Source: Crambe crambe (taxonomy: Eukaryota; Porifera; Demospongiae; Poecilosclerida; Crambeidae). From it: a stretch of DNA of 64,000 nt. The notes under the pieces were generated by a model that was not told where the DNA came from, searched no databases, and was given only the letters and a program-made list of their open reading frames with translations. Position 1 is the stretch's first letter, and each line of letters opens with the position of its first letter. Where the stretch lies: assembly GCA_963924555.1 (NCBI GenBank), contig OZ004582.1:1860001-1924000 (forward strand). Direction: 5' to 3'. Shown here piece after piece: positions 11,351-21,983 of this stretch. The translations under genes were made by a program, and so were the position numbers.

Positions 11351-13914
11351 GTCAGCTGCAGAGGATAGGATAAGAATTTTCTTTTGCCCAACCAATTTGT
11401 CAGATCAAATTTCATTTGACCTGTCACACTCCCATTTGCCCCACCAGTATAAAAGCCTTTTAATATTATTTAATGAATATTATGTTTATGGATATAGCGT
11501 ATTAATTGTCAGAAAAAAGTTCATCCCATTGATCGAGAGAAGAGAACTCTGAATCTGGAGTTTCTTGTTCCTCAGTTTGTCTTGGTCTTAATGTCTCACT
11601 CTGGTTAGGTCTTCTCATACGTTCTCCCCACCAAAGGTCCACTGCAGTGGATGATGAAAAGTTTTCAAGAGTAGGACCCTCTATATTTATTTCTAGTAAG
11701 TCATCAAGGGTAGAGATGTGAAGGCTACTCCGGCGATCAGTCTTGATCACTTTCAGCTTTGAAAATGCCCTTTCAACACCGCTAGTAGTAAAAGGTAAAC
11801 TGAAGAGTAGTTCACTTAATAAAAGAACTGTAGGCCAATTTTTTGACTCAGAGGTTACGTGAAGTTTGTACCAAATTTTCTTGTAGTCCTCAAGCTGAAT
11901 ATTCAGATACTTTCTACCAAAAGCCACAATTTCTTCCAATTCATCATTAAAGGATGAAAGGCTAGCTCCTTTAGCTTCTAGCGGAACCCGAAATAATGAA
12001 ATTATGTAGTCAGTGGCTGTGATGATCTGTTCCATTCCATCATCCGGTTCAGAATGTGGTGTTGTTCCATGGGAGACCCAGCTACGAGTGTCCAAAAACA
12101 CCAAGATAGATCTGAGTAGTTTCATATCAGACCACTGAAGCCTTTCTCGTATCTTGGTGTCCAACCTAGCAAGATCTGCTTTAGCATGAGCTGAACACTG
12201 ATCCAGCGACTTACTGCTGTATTGATTCAAAGCACAACCCTGGTAGACACCCTCATCATTGACTTTAGTAAGCAGTAATTTAACCTGTGGCCACTGTAAA
12301 GGATCCTGTTTTGACAGAGACATCAAAGTATTGACTGATTTTACTATGGGATTGATGCCTTCAATTATGTCAAGGTTATCACACTGTAGAGTTAAACTAA
12401 GCATAGAAGGAGCCTTTAATATTTCGATATACATAGCTGATCCAATAAGCATTTTTGTCCTTGACCATTGCTTAAGATAGCCTTGTATACGAGCTCTATC
12501 AACGGCTTTTACAGAGGAATCCTGAGATAATGTGGTTAAATGAGCAATATAAGCTCCAAAACGATCAATCACTCTTTGGAGTGCCTTACGTTTGTGAGTA
12601 ATCCACCTGGTACCTTGGCATCTGACAGGTAAGGCTCCCCCTTTAGGCAGGCTAAACACTTTCTTCAAATCACTGACAATACTGGCAAGTTCCTGAGATT
12701 TTTTGGGGGAATTTTGATAAAGATAATATAACCTAAGAAGCATTTCATTGATATCCCAAAACAGGGGGCTAATAAAAGCATCCTTGCATGCCAATTCTAG
12801 CCTATGTGCAGGCACCTACATTCACAGATGCACCATCTGTACCAGCACCAATCAATACAGGCATCTTATCTACACCAAGAACGCTGTTAGGTGAGTGGAT
12901 GTCCTCAATGCCAATGCGAGACAAAGCTTCGCCCAAACCAAGCAGTAAACCGTCAGCATCACCACGGGTGGGTTTAACTACTGCCAAATACCTAGTACGA
13001 GCCTGTTCACATGAACTGTCATCTTTAACACAAAAAACAACTAAAACCAGCTCAACCTCTAAATTTCCACTATCTGTTGAACCATCCATAAGGAAGCTAA
13101 AAAATTTACTATTACCAGACTCTGAAAGAAAGTGGAAGAAATCTTGCCGCTGGCTTTCAGCTATAAAGTGTGTAAAAATCTGTGCAGAGTCAGGCCACAT
13201 ATAAGAGGATCCGAGATCAATCCCATGACTTTGTTCAAGTGCATGAAAAGCTGGGTATTTCCTGAAGGCTATGCCTTCACGAGCCAAAACATAGCAAATA
13301 TCAAACTTCTTCATCAAACGAGACTTTTCCCTGTCATCAATAGTAAGCAAAGATCTAACTACAGGGGCATAAGACTGAACAGGCTCATTACGAGCTTTAG
13401 CTAAAGCAGTATGCATGAAATTCATAGCAGCCTTGTGCTGGTCACTCTTTGCATGGTCCAAAATGTTACTGGTCCTGTGATTCCAAGAACCATTTATCCA
13501 AGCACTGGAGAAGTTTCTCATGCCAATTATTTTATTTTCATACTCTCTACAGTAGACTGTAGATACCAGTAACCTATCATCCTTGTCTCGATCACATCTT
13601 AGCCACACTAGGCTACTATGCTCCTTGTCCAGCTCTCTCTGCCATTTGTTAAAGGTAGACACTTGGACTTGCCGCTTACTTTGCTTAGCTGGAGCTTCAT
13701 CCATGGAGCTTGAGCTAAAATTGTGCAGCTGCTGGTGCTGGAAGCCATGACTGATCAATTAACTAACTGTACACGTGTGCAGATTTAATTAAAGTTAGTG
13801 AATGCATGCATGACCGGTCATGTTTACAGAGCAAACCACAAAATGAACGGTCAGTAGTACTAATTGACAGGAAATTGACCGGTGGCCGGCTGCTATCCTA
13901 TCCTCTGAGCTGAC
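11351..13914 (-). mobile_element. hAT-type DNA transposon A
   Basis: Short imperfect terminal inverted repeats flank a hAT transposase gene. The left repeat (11,351-11,372) reads gtcagctgcagaggatagga, and its complement lies at 13,894-13,914 with one base missing. The inner sequences (ccaatttgtcag and rc ctgtcaatt) also resemble each other. The CAGAGG that starts inside the repeat suits a hAT terminus, but no 8-bp target duplication is obvious. The element is about 2.56 kb. Confidence 0.6.
11502..13758 (-). pseudogene. hAT transposase, ZNF862/ZMYM6-like
   Basis: Two long minus-strand frames, 13,758-12,802 (318 residues) and 12,815-11,502 (437 residues), are consecutive parts of one hAT transposase. 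The N-terminal part has a degraded TTF-type zinc finger (FSSAWINGSWNHRTSNILDH). The RNase-H-like core has D in FLMDGSTDSGN and D in GAGTDGASVN. The second frame starts at AHRLELACKDA, has a conserved W in TRWITHKRKAL, and ends with the hAT dimerisation block LPFTTSGVERAFSKLK, which carries the conserved E. About 20 residues that normally link the second Asp to AHRLELAC are missing, with a frame change near 12,810. Otherwise it is long and well preserved, so decay looks recent. Confidence 0.85.
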
Positions 13915-13996
13915 GATATGATGTATACCTATATCTCCTACACATTATAGGAAGTACACAATAAATTGCCATCTTAATTTGTTGTGTATATTGTAC

Positions 13997-14385
13997 TCAC
14001 TCGTTTATTGGAGGTGGATGGGAACCAAGCACACAGATGCAAAGCCAGGATGAAATACTTGTATCAAACATGTTAATTTTGTCAAGAATAGCAGGGATTT
14101 CTCTGCAGCAAACACACTCTGATGCAGTAAGCATAATGATACAGTGACTGCAGGTACACCTATAATAAAGTTAAGTCATTATAGCATGCACTATATAATT
14201 AACATAGACTCATAGTCAGCCAGATTTGCTTACCATGACAGATTAGTGAGTCTTTCATCATCAGTGTCCGAGTCTTCTGAACCAGAGGAAACTTCAGAAG
14301 AATTAGAGTCACTTGGCTCAAAACTATAGGGAACCAATCCTGGTTCTTCTGTTTCACTGTCAGTTGAACCACTTTGTGACGTCAT
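13997..14385 (-). pseudogene. P2X7-like cysteine-rich module protein
   Basis: Exon 1 (14,385-14,234) starts MTSQSGSTDSETEEPG, contains PYSFEPSDS and an acidic Ser-rich stretch, and ends at gtaagc. The intron is 74 bp. Exon 2 (from 14,159) continues in frame as SWCTCSHCIIM...ECVCCREI. The PY.FEP motif followed by WC.C..C...E..CC.EI is the signature of proteins annotated as P2X purinoceptor 7-like, which share the zinc-binding cytosolic ballast region of P2X7 without the channel. After DTSI the expected HPGFASVCL block appears in another frame, so a small indel is likely. The gene starts 470 bp beyond the end of the hAT element. Its role outside P2X7 is unknown. Confidence 0.6.
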
Positions 14386-14873
14386 CGCTAAGCCACGCCC
14401 ATAGCAGGAAGTATAGTAAAATGAGCAACTTTGACTGCTGTTTTCTCACTGAAACTTTGGTTAAATTTTGGGGGGTTTGGTATGCCAATTGTACACATGT
14501 AGGACTATAGAAATATGCAAAAAAAAATTTTTTTTTTGAACCATGTCAGTTACCCTTTAAGAAACCTTCACAGTGAAATTCTGAACTGAAGACCTCCGCA
14601 GTGAAAATTCTGAACTGAAGAAAACTAAACTGAAGAAAACTCGCACGCGTAATGAATCACGCGCTGATATGACGTCACCTAACGATTCATACCAGTTTAT
14701 CGCTGTGCAAACTTTGAAGTAAGCGTACTACTGTGGCTTGAAATTTGAACTTTAGAGGACATGGGCAAGACTTTAGATGGTAGGTAAATCTAAGTGAGCT
14801 GTTCATTCTTGGCAGTGATTCTCTGTGAATTATTTTTTTAGATGGAGGCCATACAAAATCATTTTGGCTATTC
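14386..14873. other. No gene recognised; short tandem duplication
   Basis: A unit cagtgaaaattctgaactga is repeated at about 14,571 and 14,599, followed by two agaaaactnaactga words. The rest is AT-rich without motif. Confidence 0.6.
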
Positions 14874-15423
14874 TTAAGGGTGCCAATACATAGTAACTGA
14901 GGCATGTACTACTATAAGCACTAATTAACCACAAACACTACCGTGCTAAAATAACAGATAGTAAACCACAATAGTAGCAGCTGCTCTGGCACATCTAAAA
15001 TCCATGCTAGCATGATTAAAAGACAAATCACGGCAACTCAGGAACCAAGCATGGGAATGAGCCAATATTTTGCGTACAATAAATACAAGGTAAGGTCTAA
15101 AAAGTTACAATTTGTTTTAGTTCATATCTATTGTAGAATTTCCAGAATGCATGGTCTTGTGTGGATATATAGAAAAGTAAAATACAAATCAACAAAAACT
15201 CATCGTAATTTTGATAGAAATATGTATAGGAAGCTTCATAACAAAAATTAGCCATAGAATCCAAGCGGTCTTTGAGATGCAACGCAGTTTACCTTGAGAA
15301 TGAAATCGGTTGTAACATCTGTGAAAATCATCAGGCACTCTTCATTTTTGGTGTGTGTCAAATAGTTTTAAAGCTATTCTTCCATAGCAACCATGCGTGG
15401 GCGGGATGTATCGGCACCCTTAA
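14874..15423. mobile_element. TTAA-flanked MITE
   Basis: The termini read TTAA-gggtgccaatac on the left (14,874-14,889) and gtatcggcaccc-TTAA on the right. This gives 12-bp inverted repeats with one mismatch inside a TTAA duplication. Length is 550 bp. There is no transposase inside. The TTAA target plus a G-rich terminus fits a non-autonomous Kolobok-type element better than piggyBac, whose termini usually start CCC. Confidence 0.75.
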
Positions 15424-15529
15424 GGAGAAGCATGGCATAAGAAAAAGGTAGTATTTATCTGCTTCTAGTACCGTACTGTAGAGCCAAGAAAAAATACGGT
15501 ACAAGAGTCAGTATTAAACCGTGAAGCGA

Positions 15530-15851
15530 GTGTAGTTCTAATATCGATCAATCAATGTTCACTTGGTTATCGAGCTTTATGGAAGCATGGTGTGGAGACT
15601 CGGAGGTAAGGTAGAAGTTCATATTTCTAAAATTATACAATACTACTACTACTAGTTTTTTTTTTAGGGATACTATAATGAGAATTTTAAAGGCTGTTGG
15701 TAATGAACAGTGCAGGCTTAAAAAAAGACTTTACAAAAGCAAGGTATGCTGAGCATAATGGCAATGCTAACCATATATGGCACGTGGATGGTTATGACAA
15801 ATTGAGTCCCTATGGTTTCACCAACCAGGCTTACATAGCAGTACTATAATG
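15530..15851 (+). pseudogene. IS3EU-like transposase fragment (WHVDGYDK lineage)
   Basis: Exon to 15,605 encodes QCSLGYRALWKHGVETR and exon from 15,668 encodes RDTIMRIL, with a 62-bp intron whose phase agrees. Further on, in another frame, is ANHIWHVDGYDKLSPYGF (about 15,765-15,820). This is the start of the integrase-type catalytic domain with its first Asp. The WHVDGYDK lineage differs from the WHIDSNHK lineage at 8 kb. The rest of the catalytic domain is absent here; a matching later part lies at 30 kb on the other strand. Confidence 0.65.
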
Positions 15852-17034
15852 TGACTTGCAAGTTGGCTGTCTGATGCAAAATCTATAAAGTGCTTGAATA
15901 GATGTGGCTTTCCTTAATAAATGAATTTGCACAGACAACTTAAGATCCACAACAGTGATCTAGTATCACCCAACTACTTTAGATAATGCTCATTTTTCCA
16001 GGCTCCAAGGTTGAAGTAATTCTTAAACTCACTGGAAAAGTTGTACATAAGTTTTCATACAAGCATTTCCAATAACAGTTAGACAACTGAAGTGAAAAGC
16101 ATCTTGACTACTTTCCCTCTACCATCTAGCAATAAATAATGTTACTTGGCCAAAGATGGCAAGCACAAACATACCAGCTTCAATCTTAGGCCCTGGTTTT
16201 CTACTACTCCTTGGTTGGTGCTGATTCTCTACTAATAGTTTCTGTCTCTCACCTATCATAATAGTTATCATAAACTGTGCATACTTTGATTGATTACAAT
16301 TAATAATCCTCATTATCAGATGGCACAGAGATGATGGCACCTTTACCCATGGATTATGAGTGATGATGACCAGATACATTTACTTGGGATGGCTTCAGTG
16401 GAGAGGATGTTGTTCCTCATAAGGACCATCGAAAGGGAGAGTAGAAGCAATCCTATCATCTTCTTTTGCATCTCGATCAAGTGGAATGCATTACGGAAAC
16501 GTTCTAATATTCAGCTATAATTGTCTGAAGAATATGCTATCACTTCAATTGAAGCCCCATCACGTCCATATGCACCTCTTCTCCCCTTCTTCATCATACA
16601 TACACTACACGGGTATTTCAGTCTATTGCACTCGCAGATATTTGATGACGTCACAAAATTCAATAGCAATGCCCCAGCAACCTCAGCCATCCTGTGAATA
16701 GTGGGCTGTCCTGCCTCAGGCTTAGTTGCTAGGAATGCGCAGTCTAGTTACGTGGTTTTATTAGTGAATGGGATCCAGATGGTGCAAAGATCAAGAGGAA
16801 AGACGCTTTTGGGATGAAAATATAGCCCCAATGTTAGATGCTCCAGATTCAGGCCTGAATATCAAGGAATCTAAAATTTTCTGGATTTTTGGATTGAGGT
16901 GAGAGAATAGAGACATTCTTTAAGTAAACAGACAGTCACGACTTGTGTTGCTTCGCAGAAGCTATTTTGTCTAGATGCCTTGTCAAGTTAACCTTATTAT
17001 TAATAGTACATAGCGTGACCTATAAGCTAGTTAG
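15852..17034. other. No gene recognised
   Basis: Open frames 16,119-16,379 (minus) and 16,486-16,701 (plus) show no motif I can name. The minus frame lies in a stretch encoding LPFDGPYEEQ upstream of MYLVIITHNP and could be part of a decayed gene, but support is weak. Confidence 0.4.
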
Positions 17035-19520
17035 CTATCTAGTTTTCTTTTCTTGACAACAGGCTGCTGTTGTACTAATGTAGGACAGACATGGCGATGG
17101 TATGCAATGAAGCTGCTTCACTTTGTCGGGGATATTGCAATACACTCTGGAGATAGTATTCACTGAAGCATGAATGCTCTCAGCCATCAAACCCAAACCT
17201 TTGGGTAAGATGCTTGCTTCAGGGAATGTTTCCCTATAGAAGGCCATAAAACTTTTGATGTTGGTACCTATGGTAAACAGACCACACGATATTCTTTTGT
17301 GGTGGTTAATCTCCAGTAACTCACTAAGCAGTTCAATATCTTGCTCTGACAGCTTTTGCCCACTGTTGTAGGACCTGCAAACAATGAAAATGCCTTGGTG
17401 AACCGTCTGTTAATACTCTCGGCTGTTGCAACCAAGTCAGGCTGAAGCCTTTGAGCAGTATCTACCACTGCTTGGCAGAGTGTAGTATTACGTCACCAGT
17501 ATTTTATGGTTTCATTATATAACTAGTCTATTTCTGTCAGAATAATCAGTTTTTAATGTTCTTGTCTAAGCGTGCAGTTGGCATACATCCTAGTTTACCA
17601 CACTAACCTTTAAACATCTGTGCACATGATTGCCCACAAATGTACCCGAATAGTACGCCTGTCTCTGTACATTAAATGATGCAAAAGCAGTATCTAGTGC
17701 TTTGACAAAGGGACCCTCACACTTATCGAACCCTTTTGCAATCAATTTCTCCCGATCAGCTATAGAATCATTCTGTATAATAAGATGTGTTGAGATTTAA
17801 TTGTGGTGAAAATTAGAGAATACTCACTATGCTTTCTAACGCCCCTTGCTGCCCCCTTTGCCATAGACTCAACCAGCAGGGGAGTGGTGGTATTGACAGC
17901 TGCTAGAGTGACCACCTGCTTGGCTATTTCCTGTAAAGCCTTTGCATAATTGAGGATTGTTGCTGTGCAGTGTGTGAAGATGGTGCAATCTGGAGATCCA
18001 AGCAATGTACAGCATCTGATGTGAAGGCTGACATATCAAAGGTGTAGAAAGTCACCTATTACACAGAGCCACATCCAGTTTACTACCTGATCTAGAGGTA
18101 TGTCAGAAAATGGTTCCCCGATGGCATTATAATAGTTCTTCACGTGATTTGAGTCCCCTTTTCCCTTTGAAAGGAAATCTGAGTGGGCCCTTTTCAAGGT
18201 ATCAAGGCTTCTCATCTCAGGCTGTTCCTCACGCTCATGTGCTGAGTGATGTGGCACCATAAACAGCAGTGTCGTCCTAAAAAGGTGAGTCAAGCATGTC
18301 CAAGTATAAAGAAAATATGATACCTGTAGCCCCGGTTATGCCATATATCCTGCACAGCAGCTCATAATCTCCCAAGATGAATATCCTCAGGGACTTACTC
18401 CTACAAATAGAATTTTATTACTTCCTAATTCGATTTTTTAAAATAATCTACATTTCATTTCCTGTAGTTCTCTATGTATCTATCCAGGCCTATATGCAGG
18501 TTGGTGACTGAGTCAAGATACAAAAAACACAGGTATTGGTCGCTCCCTTGTCCCCCCCCCCCCTCTAGTTTCACCCAGATCTCATCCTCGGGGATCACTC
18601 CATCATGCCAGGTTAGGTGACCAGCACTGAAAGACTTACATAATATACATCATTCTCTGTATACTTAAAGCTCAAAAATCTTGGATGCCAATTGTGGGAC
18701 ATATGCCAGTGCACTGGGTTTCACCTCCTCGCGGCCGCCACCACTCTTGAGTGCATGAGTGAAGGGAGCAGTTATCTCTGTGGTGATAAGCTACTTGGAT
18801 AACAATAGCTGTTTCTTCTCACTTGCCACTTTAATTCCAGCTTCAGCTAACCATCTACAATTGAATGTGAGCATTACAGCAAATGGTCAGGTACCTCTTC
18901 ATTATTCTAATTTTCTTCCATGGCAGACACAAGTCAGACTTCAAGGCAAGACCTTTGATTGTTGGAATTTCAATTTTGAAGTCCAGGTAGGCAACTGCTT
19001 GTCTTCCAGAGTCTGTGACCTGACCTCTGCCTGCAGCTGTGCTAGACTTGCTCCTCCACTGGCAGACCTTCTGTGCTGATTCAGTTCCCCACTCCTTCTG
19101 CGAAATGTTCTGATGCTGGCGTCACTGGAACTAGTGAGTGTGATGGGCTATATATAGTACAGACTTCATATTGAGGTTGAGTAGGGTATACTTACATGTC
19201 CACCAGTTGGGAGACTAAATGATGAAATTTTACAAACAACATGGCCGTGACTGAAAACTGGACACTACCTATTGATGGCCATAACCACAAGTGGGACAAG
19301 GAAGAGTGCTAAGGTTAGACTTCAAAAGCCTGAAGCAGCATAAACAACACAGAGGATGTTTGCATTCTAATTCTATAGGTTCATCCAGGACAACATTGCA
19401 GGACTTGCATTCATCAACCTCTGATTTCTTGCTATCTATCCTATAATATAGGATCCCATCAAATATATTATTCGGATGTTCTAACCCTTTATCCACTGAT
19501 AGATTCATCAATAAATCCAC
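17035..19520 (-). pseudogene. Broken multi-exon RING gene, likely mobile family
   Basis: Collinear minus-strand pieces belong to one uncharacterised sponge/cnidarian family. The first is a RING-like finger (19,520-19,270), with CKSC then CKHPLCCLCC and CPTC. Next come SALAYVPQLASKIFEL (about 18,700), LTWHDGVIPEDEIWVKLEG (about 18,610-18,560), LRIFILGDYELLCRIYGI (about 18,400-18,330) and RSLDTLKRAHSDFLSKG (18,220-18,165). The last are LQPDLVATAESINRRF (about 17,450), YRETFPEASILPK and ESIHASVNTISRVYCNIPD (17,240-17,130). Several are bounded by plausible splice sites, but frames and gaps show the copy is not intact. The RING with its clustered cysteines resembles the N-terminal RING of RAG1-like proteins; that link is a guess. 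Function unknown. A second copy of the RING part is at 51.6 kb. Confidence 0.6.
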
Positions 19521-19544
19521 ATGCTTTCCACGGATGTAGTGTGC

Positions 19545-19700
19545 ATAGTGATGAAGAAAGATGCTAAATTACATCCAATCCCTGTTCCATCAAAAGTTTG
19601 GCATCAAGTAAGCTTCTTTGTAACTAGCTATGCATTAGGTAGGCATAGTGTGACACTGGTTGACTACTTCAGCAAGTGGTGCACCATCGAAAGATTAATC
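19545..19700 (+). mobile_element. Gypsy/Ginger-type integrase fossil fragment
   Basis: A short piece with LHPIPVPSKVWHQ followed by VTLVDYFSKW is the linker and start of the core of a Gypsy-like integrase. Such sequence occurs in Gypsy LTR elements and in the Ginger DNA transposons, and the piece is too short to decide. Broken; no ends found. Confidence 0.6.
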
Positions 19701-20240
19701 AGCTCATGGTGTAGCACTGTTCCTATACAAATATTTCTGCAGACCCACACTGGAATCAGTATTGATCCCATTGATTCCAGTTACTTTGAAAGTAAAAAAA
19801 AAACCAGTAGTAATAATTACAGTGACACCAGTGACACAATAGTCACTCTAGTAACCCCAGTCACCATAGTGACAATAGTGTCCCCAACAGTGACCTCACA
19901 TTTGAAGTTTTAACATGCGCAAATAATGGCATTCGAATTAATGCACACCAACACGTGTACGCACACGTTGTGCATTCTGCTTGCTGTGTAATTGCAGAAT
20001 TTGATACACACGTAGGTGAAGGACTATGTCTGCTCCTTCACGCTGCCATTGTGGATGGAATCTGAGATCTCAAATTCCTTCGAAGCGGGAGGAAGGTTAG
20101 TACACATCCAATAGTGCTACCAATTGAAGAGCACTGGTGGTGCAGCTGGTAGTGGTAGTACGGATCCTCTGGCTGGGCAGCTTTTTTTTCTTTCCCTGCA
20201 TGTATGACCTTGATCTATTCTGTAGATCAATGTCGGTAGA
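19701..20240. other. No gene recognised; GTGAC-rich patch
   Basis: Between 19,820 and 19,900 the words cagtgac and agtcac recur about ten times in both orientations. A poly-A-like run and T-rich patches follow. No gene is seen. Confidence 0.5.
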
Positions 20241-21026
20241 ATGGAGTTTGATCCAGACAAAGCTAAGGGAATCTTAGATCTGATCTTTCGTATCAGTGAA
20301 GATCCCACTTCACAAAGATTGTTCTTACATTGACTTGCGCACCAGGTATATAGAATGTGTGTGGGGAAGTGCCTCTAAAGAATATAGTTATTTTATTGCT
20401 GATGGAACTGGTAATGGAATTAATGTTGGAGCCAACTCTTTTAAGTCAGTGCTCCCGATGGAACTGAAAGCACTCTTCCATGGACACTTAATAATTAAAA
20501 GTTTCCTCAATCAAATATCCATCCAGGCTTCGCCTGTAAAGTGTAAGAAAGTTCAAATCTGGTAGGTCTAATTTTGCATGATAGCATGGCTACAAATTAT
20601 TATGTTATCGTATCATTTCAGCAGAAGAATCCACCATCAAACATCATCCAGATAGCGCTTCAGACGGAGAAAGTGATAAGGATACTGTTCAGGGTAGGGG
20701 TCACTCTTGAACATTGTGAATGAACTGTAAATTGTGTGTATGTTCAAGTTATAGTGTCTGAACCATCTGGTTTTTTTGAGGTACCAATGCCTAAAAGGAG
20801 CAAATACAGACCGCTATCATCCTTCCGATTTCTCACTCAATATGACTACCTATACTGTGGAGGGATAGACAATGACAATGATGAAAGGAAAATAGAGATC
20901 CGTGATATAATGGATAGGGAAAATAGCAATTATCACTTGTTTATGTATAATCCTCTAGAGGAGGGGTGTTTTTTGAGTTCGATAACTCGTGGAAAAAGTA
21001 AGCAATTCATTCTTATAACTACATAG
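20241..21026 (+). CDS. Unrecognised exon-like frames upstream of kinase
   Basis: Three open stretches may be exons of one gene. The first (20,241) starts MEFDPDKAKGILDLIFRIS. The second (20,296-20,565) includes VWGSASKEYSYFIADGTG. The third (20,736-21,026) includes PMPKRSKYRPLSSFRFLTQ and ERKIEIRDIMDRE. Codon use looks protein-like, but I recognise no domain and the frames do not join cleanly. They could be the N-terminal part of the kinase gene that follows, or an unrelated gene. Confidence 0.35.
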
Positions 21027-21069
21027 TTCAAAACTTGTGTTCTTATAGAGGAGTTTGACTTCATTAAAA

Positions 21070-21487
21070 GGCTGGATTTAAATAATTACTCAAATTGCCC
21101 AGGCGCAAACCACAAATAGTGCACTTGGACTTGAAGCCAGAAAATGTTTTAGTAAGTTCTTATACACAGGTGTGGGAGTCTGGGAGATTAGGTTGAAGAA
21201 TCTACCCATCATGTCTATTTGGCAGATTTCGGCTTAGGTAAAGTTTTGACTAGCTGTGGTGGTGCTGGCCGCACTACCATGCAGGCTGGGACTCCTGCTT
21301 TTCAACCACCTGAGCAGCTGAAGGGAGAGGCAATAGGGGTCGGCACTGATATATATGCACTTGCATGTCATAGTGGAAGTGTTTGGAGAAAGGCCAGTGT
21401 GGGAGGGCCTATCAGCCCATACCATTATTTAAATGTCGCTGGTGGCTCGTTCCTGTTGCTATCCGACCATCTGCAGCCTCCATGTTA
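21070..21487 (+). pseudogene. Protein kinase C-lobe fragment
   Basis: An exon ending at gtaagt (about 21,150) encodes PQIVHLDLKPENVL, the catalytic loop (HLD form of HRD). A second, from about 21,228, encodes ADFGLGKVL (magnesium-binding DFG), a T-loop with AGTPAFQPPEQL in place of APE, then GTDIYALA. The block that should follow, VEVFGERPVWEGLSA, is present just downstream (about 21,370-21,420) in another frame, so there is a frameshift near the DxYALG helix. The family phosphorylates Ser/Thr of proteins and is expanded in sponges. The N-lobe (glycine loop, Lys) was not found. This copy is probably dead. Confidence 0.7.
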
Positions 21488-21983
21488 AAGTATATTTATG
21501 AACTTTGGTTAAATTATATGGAGCATCAAACCTAGTCATTTCATACAATTGTCACTGAACCATTTTCACTATTTCAACTTTTCCTGGCACCTCACTGTGT
21601 CATTTTTCATGTTTAGCTACATCACTCATTGCATCATTTTATCATTTTTAAATCACTCATTTCAACTCAAGACTAAATGTTTTTTATGTGGTGAATCAAA
21701 TCAAAATACAGCGATAAGCATTCATTGGGAGTGGCTGGTAGTTGATGGTTTTCTTCTTCTATTAGTATTTCTGCAAGAGTAAAGAATTCTGGACTGTTGG
21801 AAGGTGGTTTCTGACATGCATACTGCCAACAAAGCTGAATATCGGTGTCATCACACTCGTGGGAATAATCTTCAAGTCCTGAACAAAGATGACAGGGTGT
21901 AAGACAGTGGTACCTCTCTCTTCAGACAAATAATACATATCATTGGGTATTCCATTTGCATACTATCTATTGGCTCTGATATG
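21488..21983. other. No gene recognised
   Basis: AT-rich spacer with repeated tcattt words (21,590-21,665). The open frame 21,549-21,782 has no motif. Confidence 0.5.
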
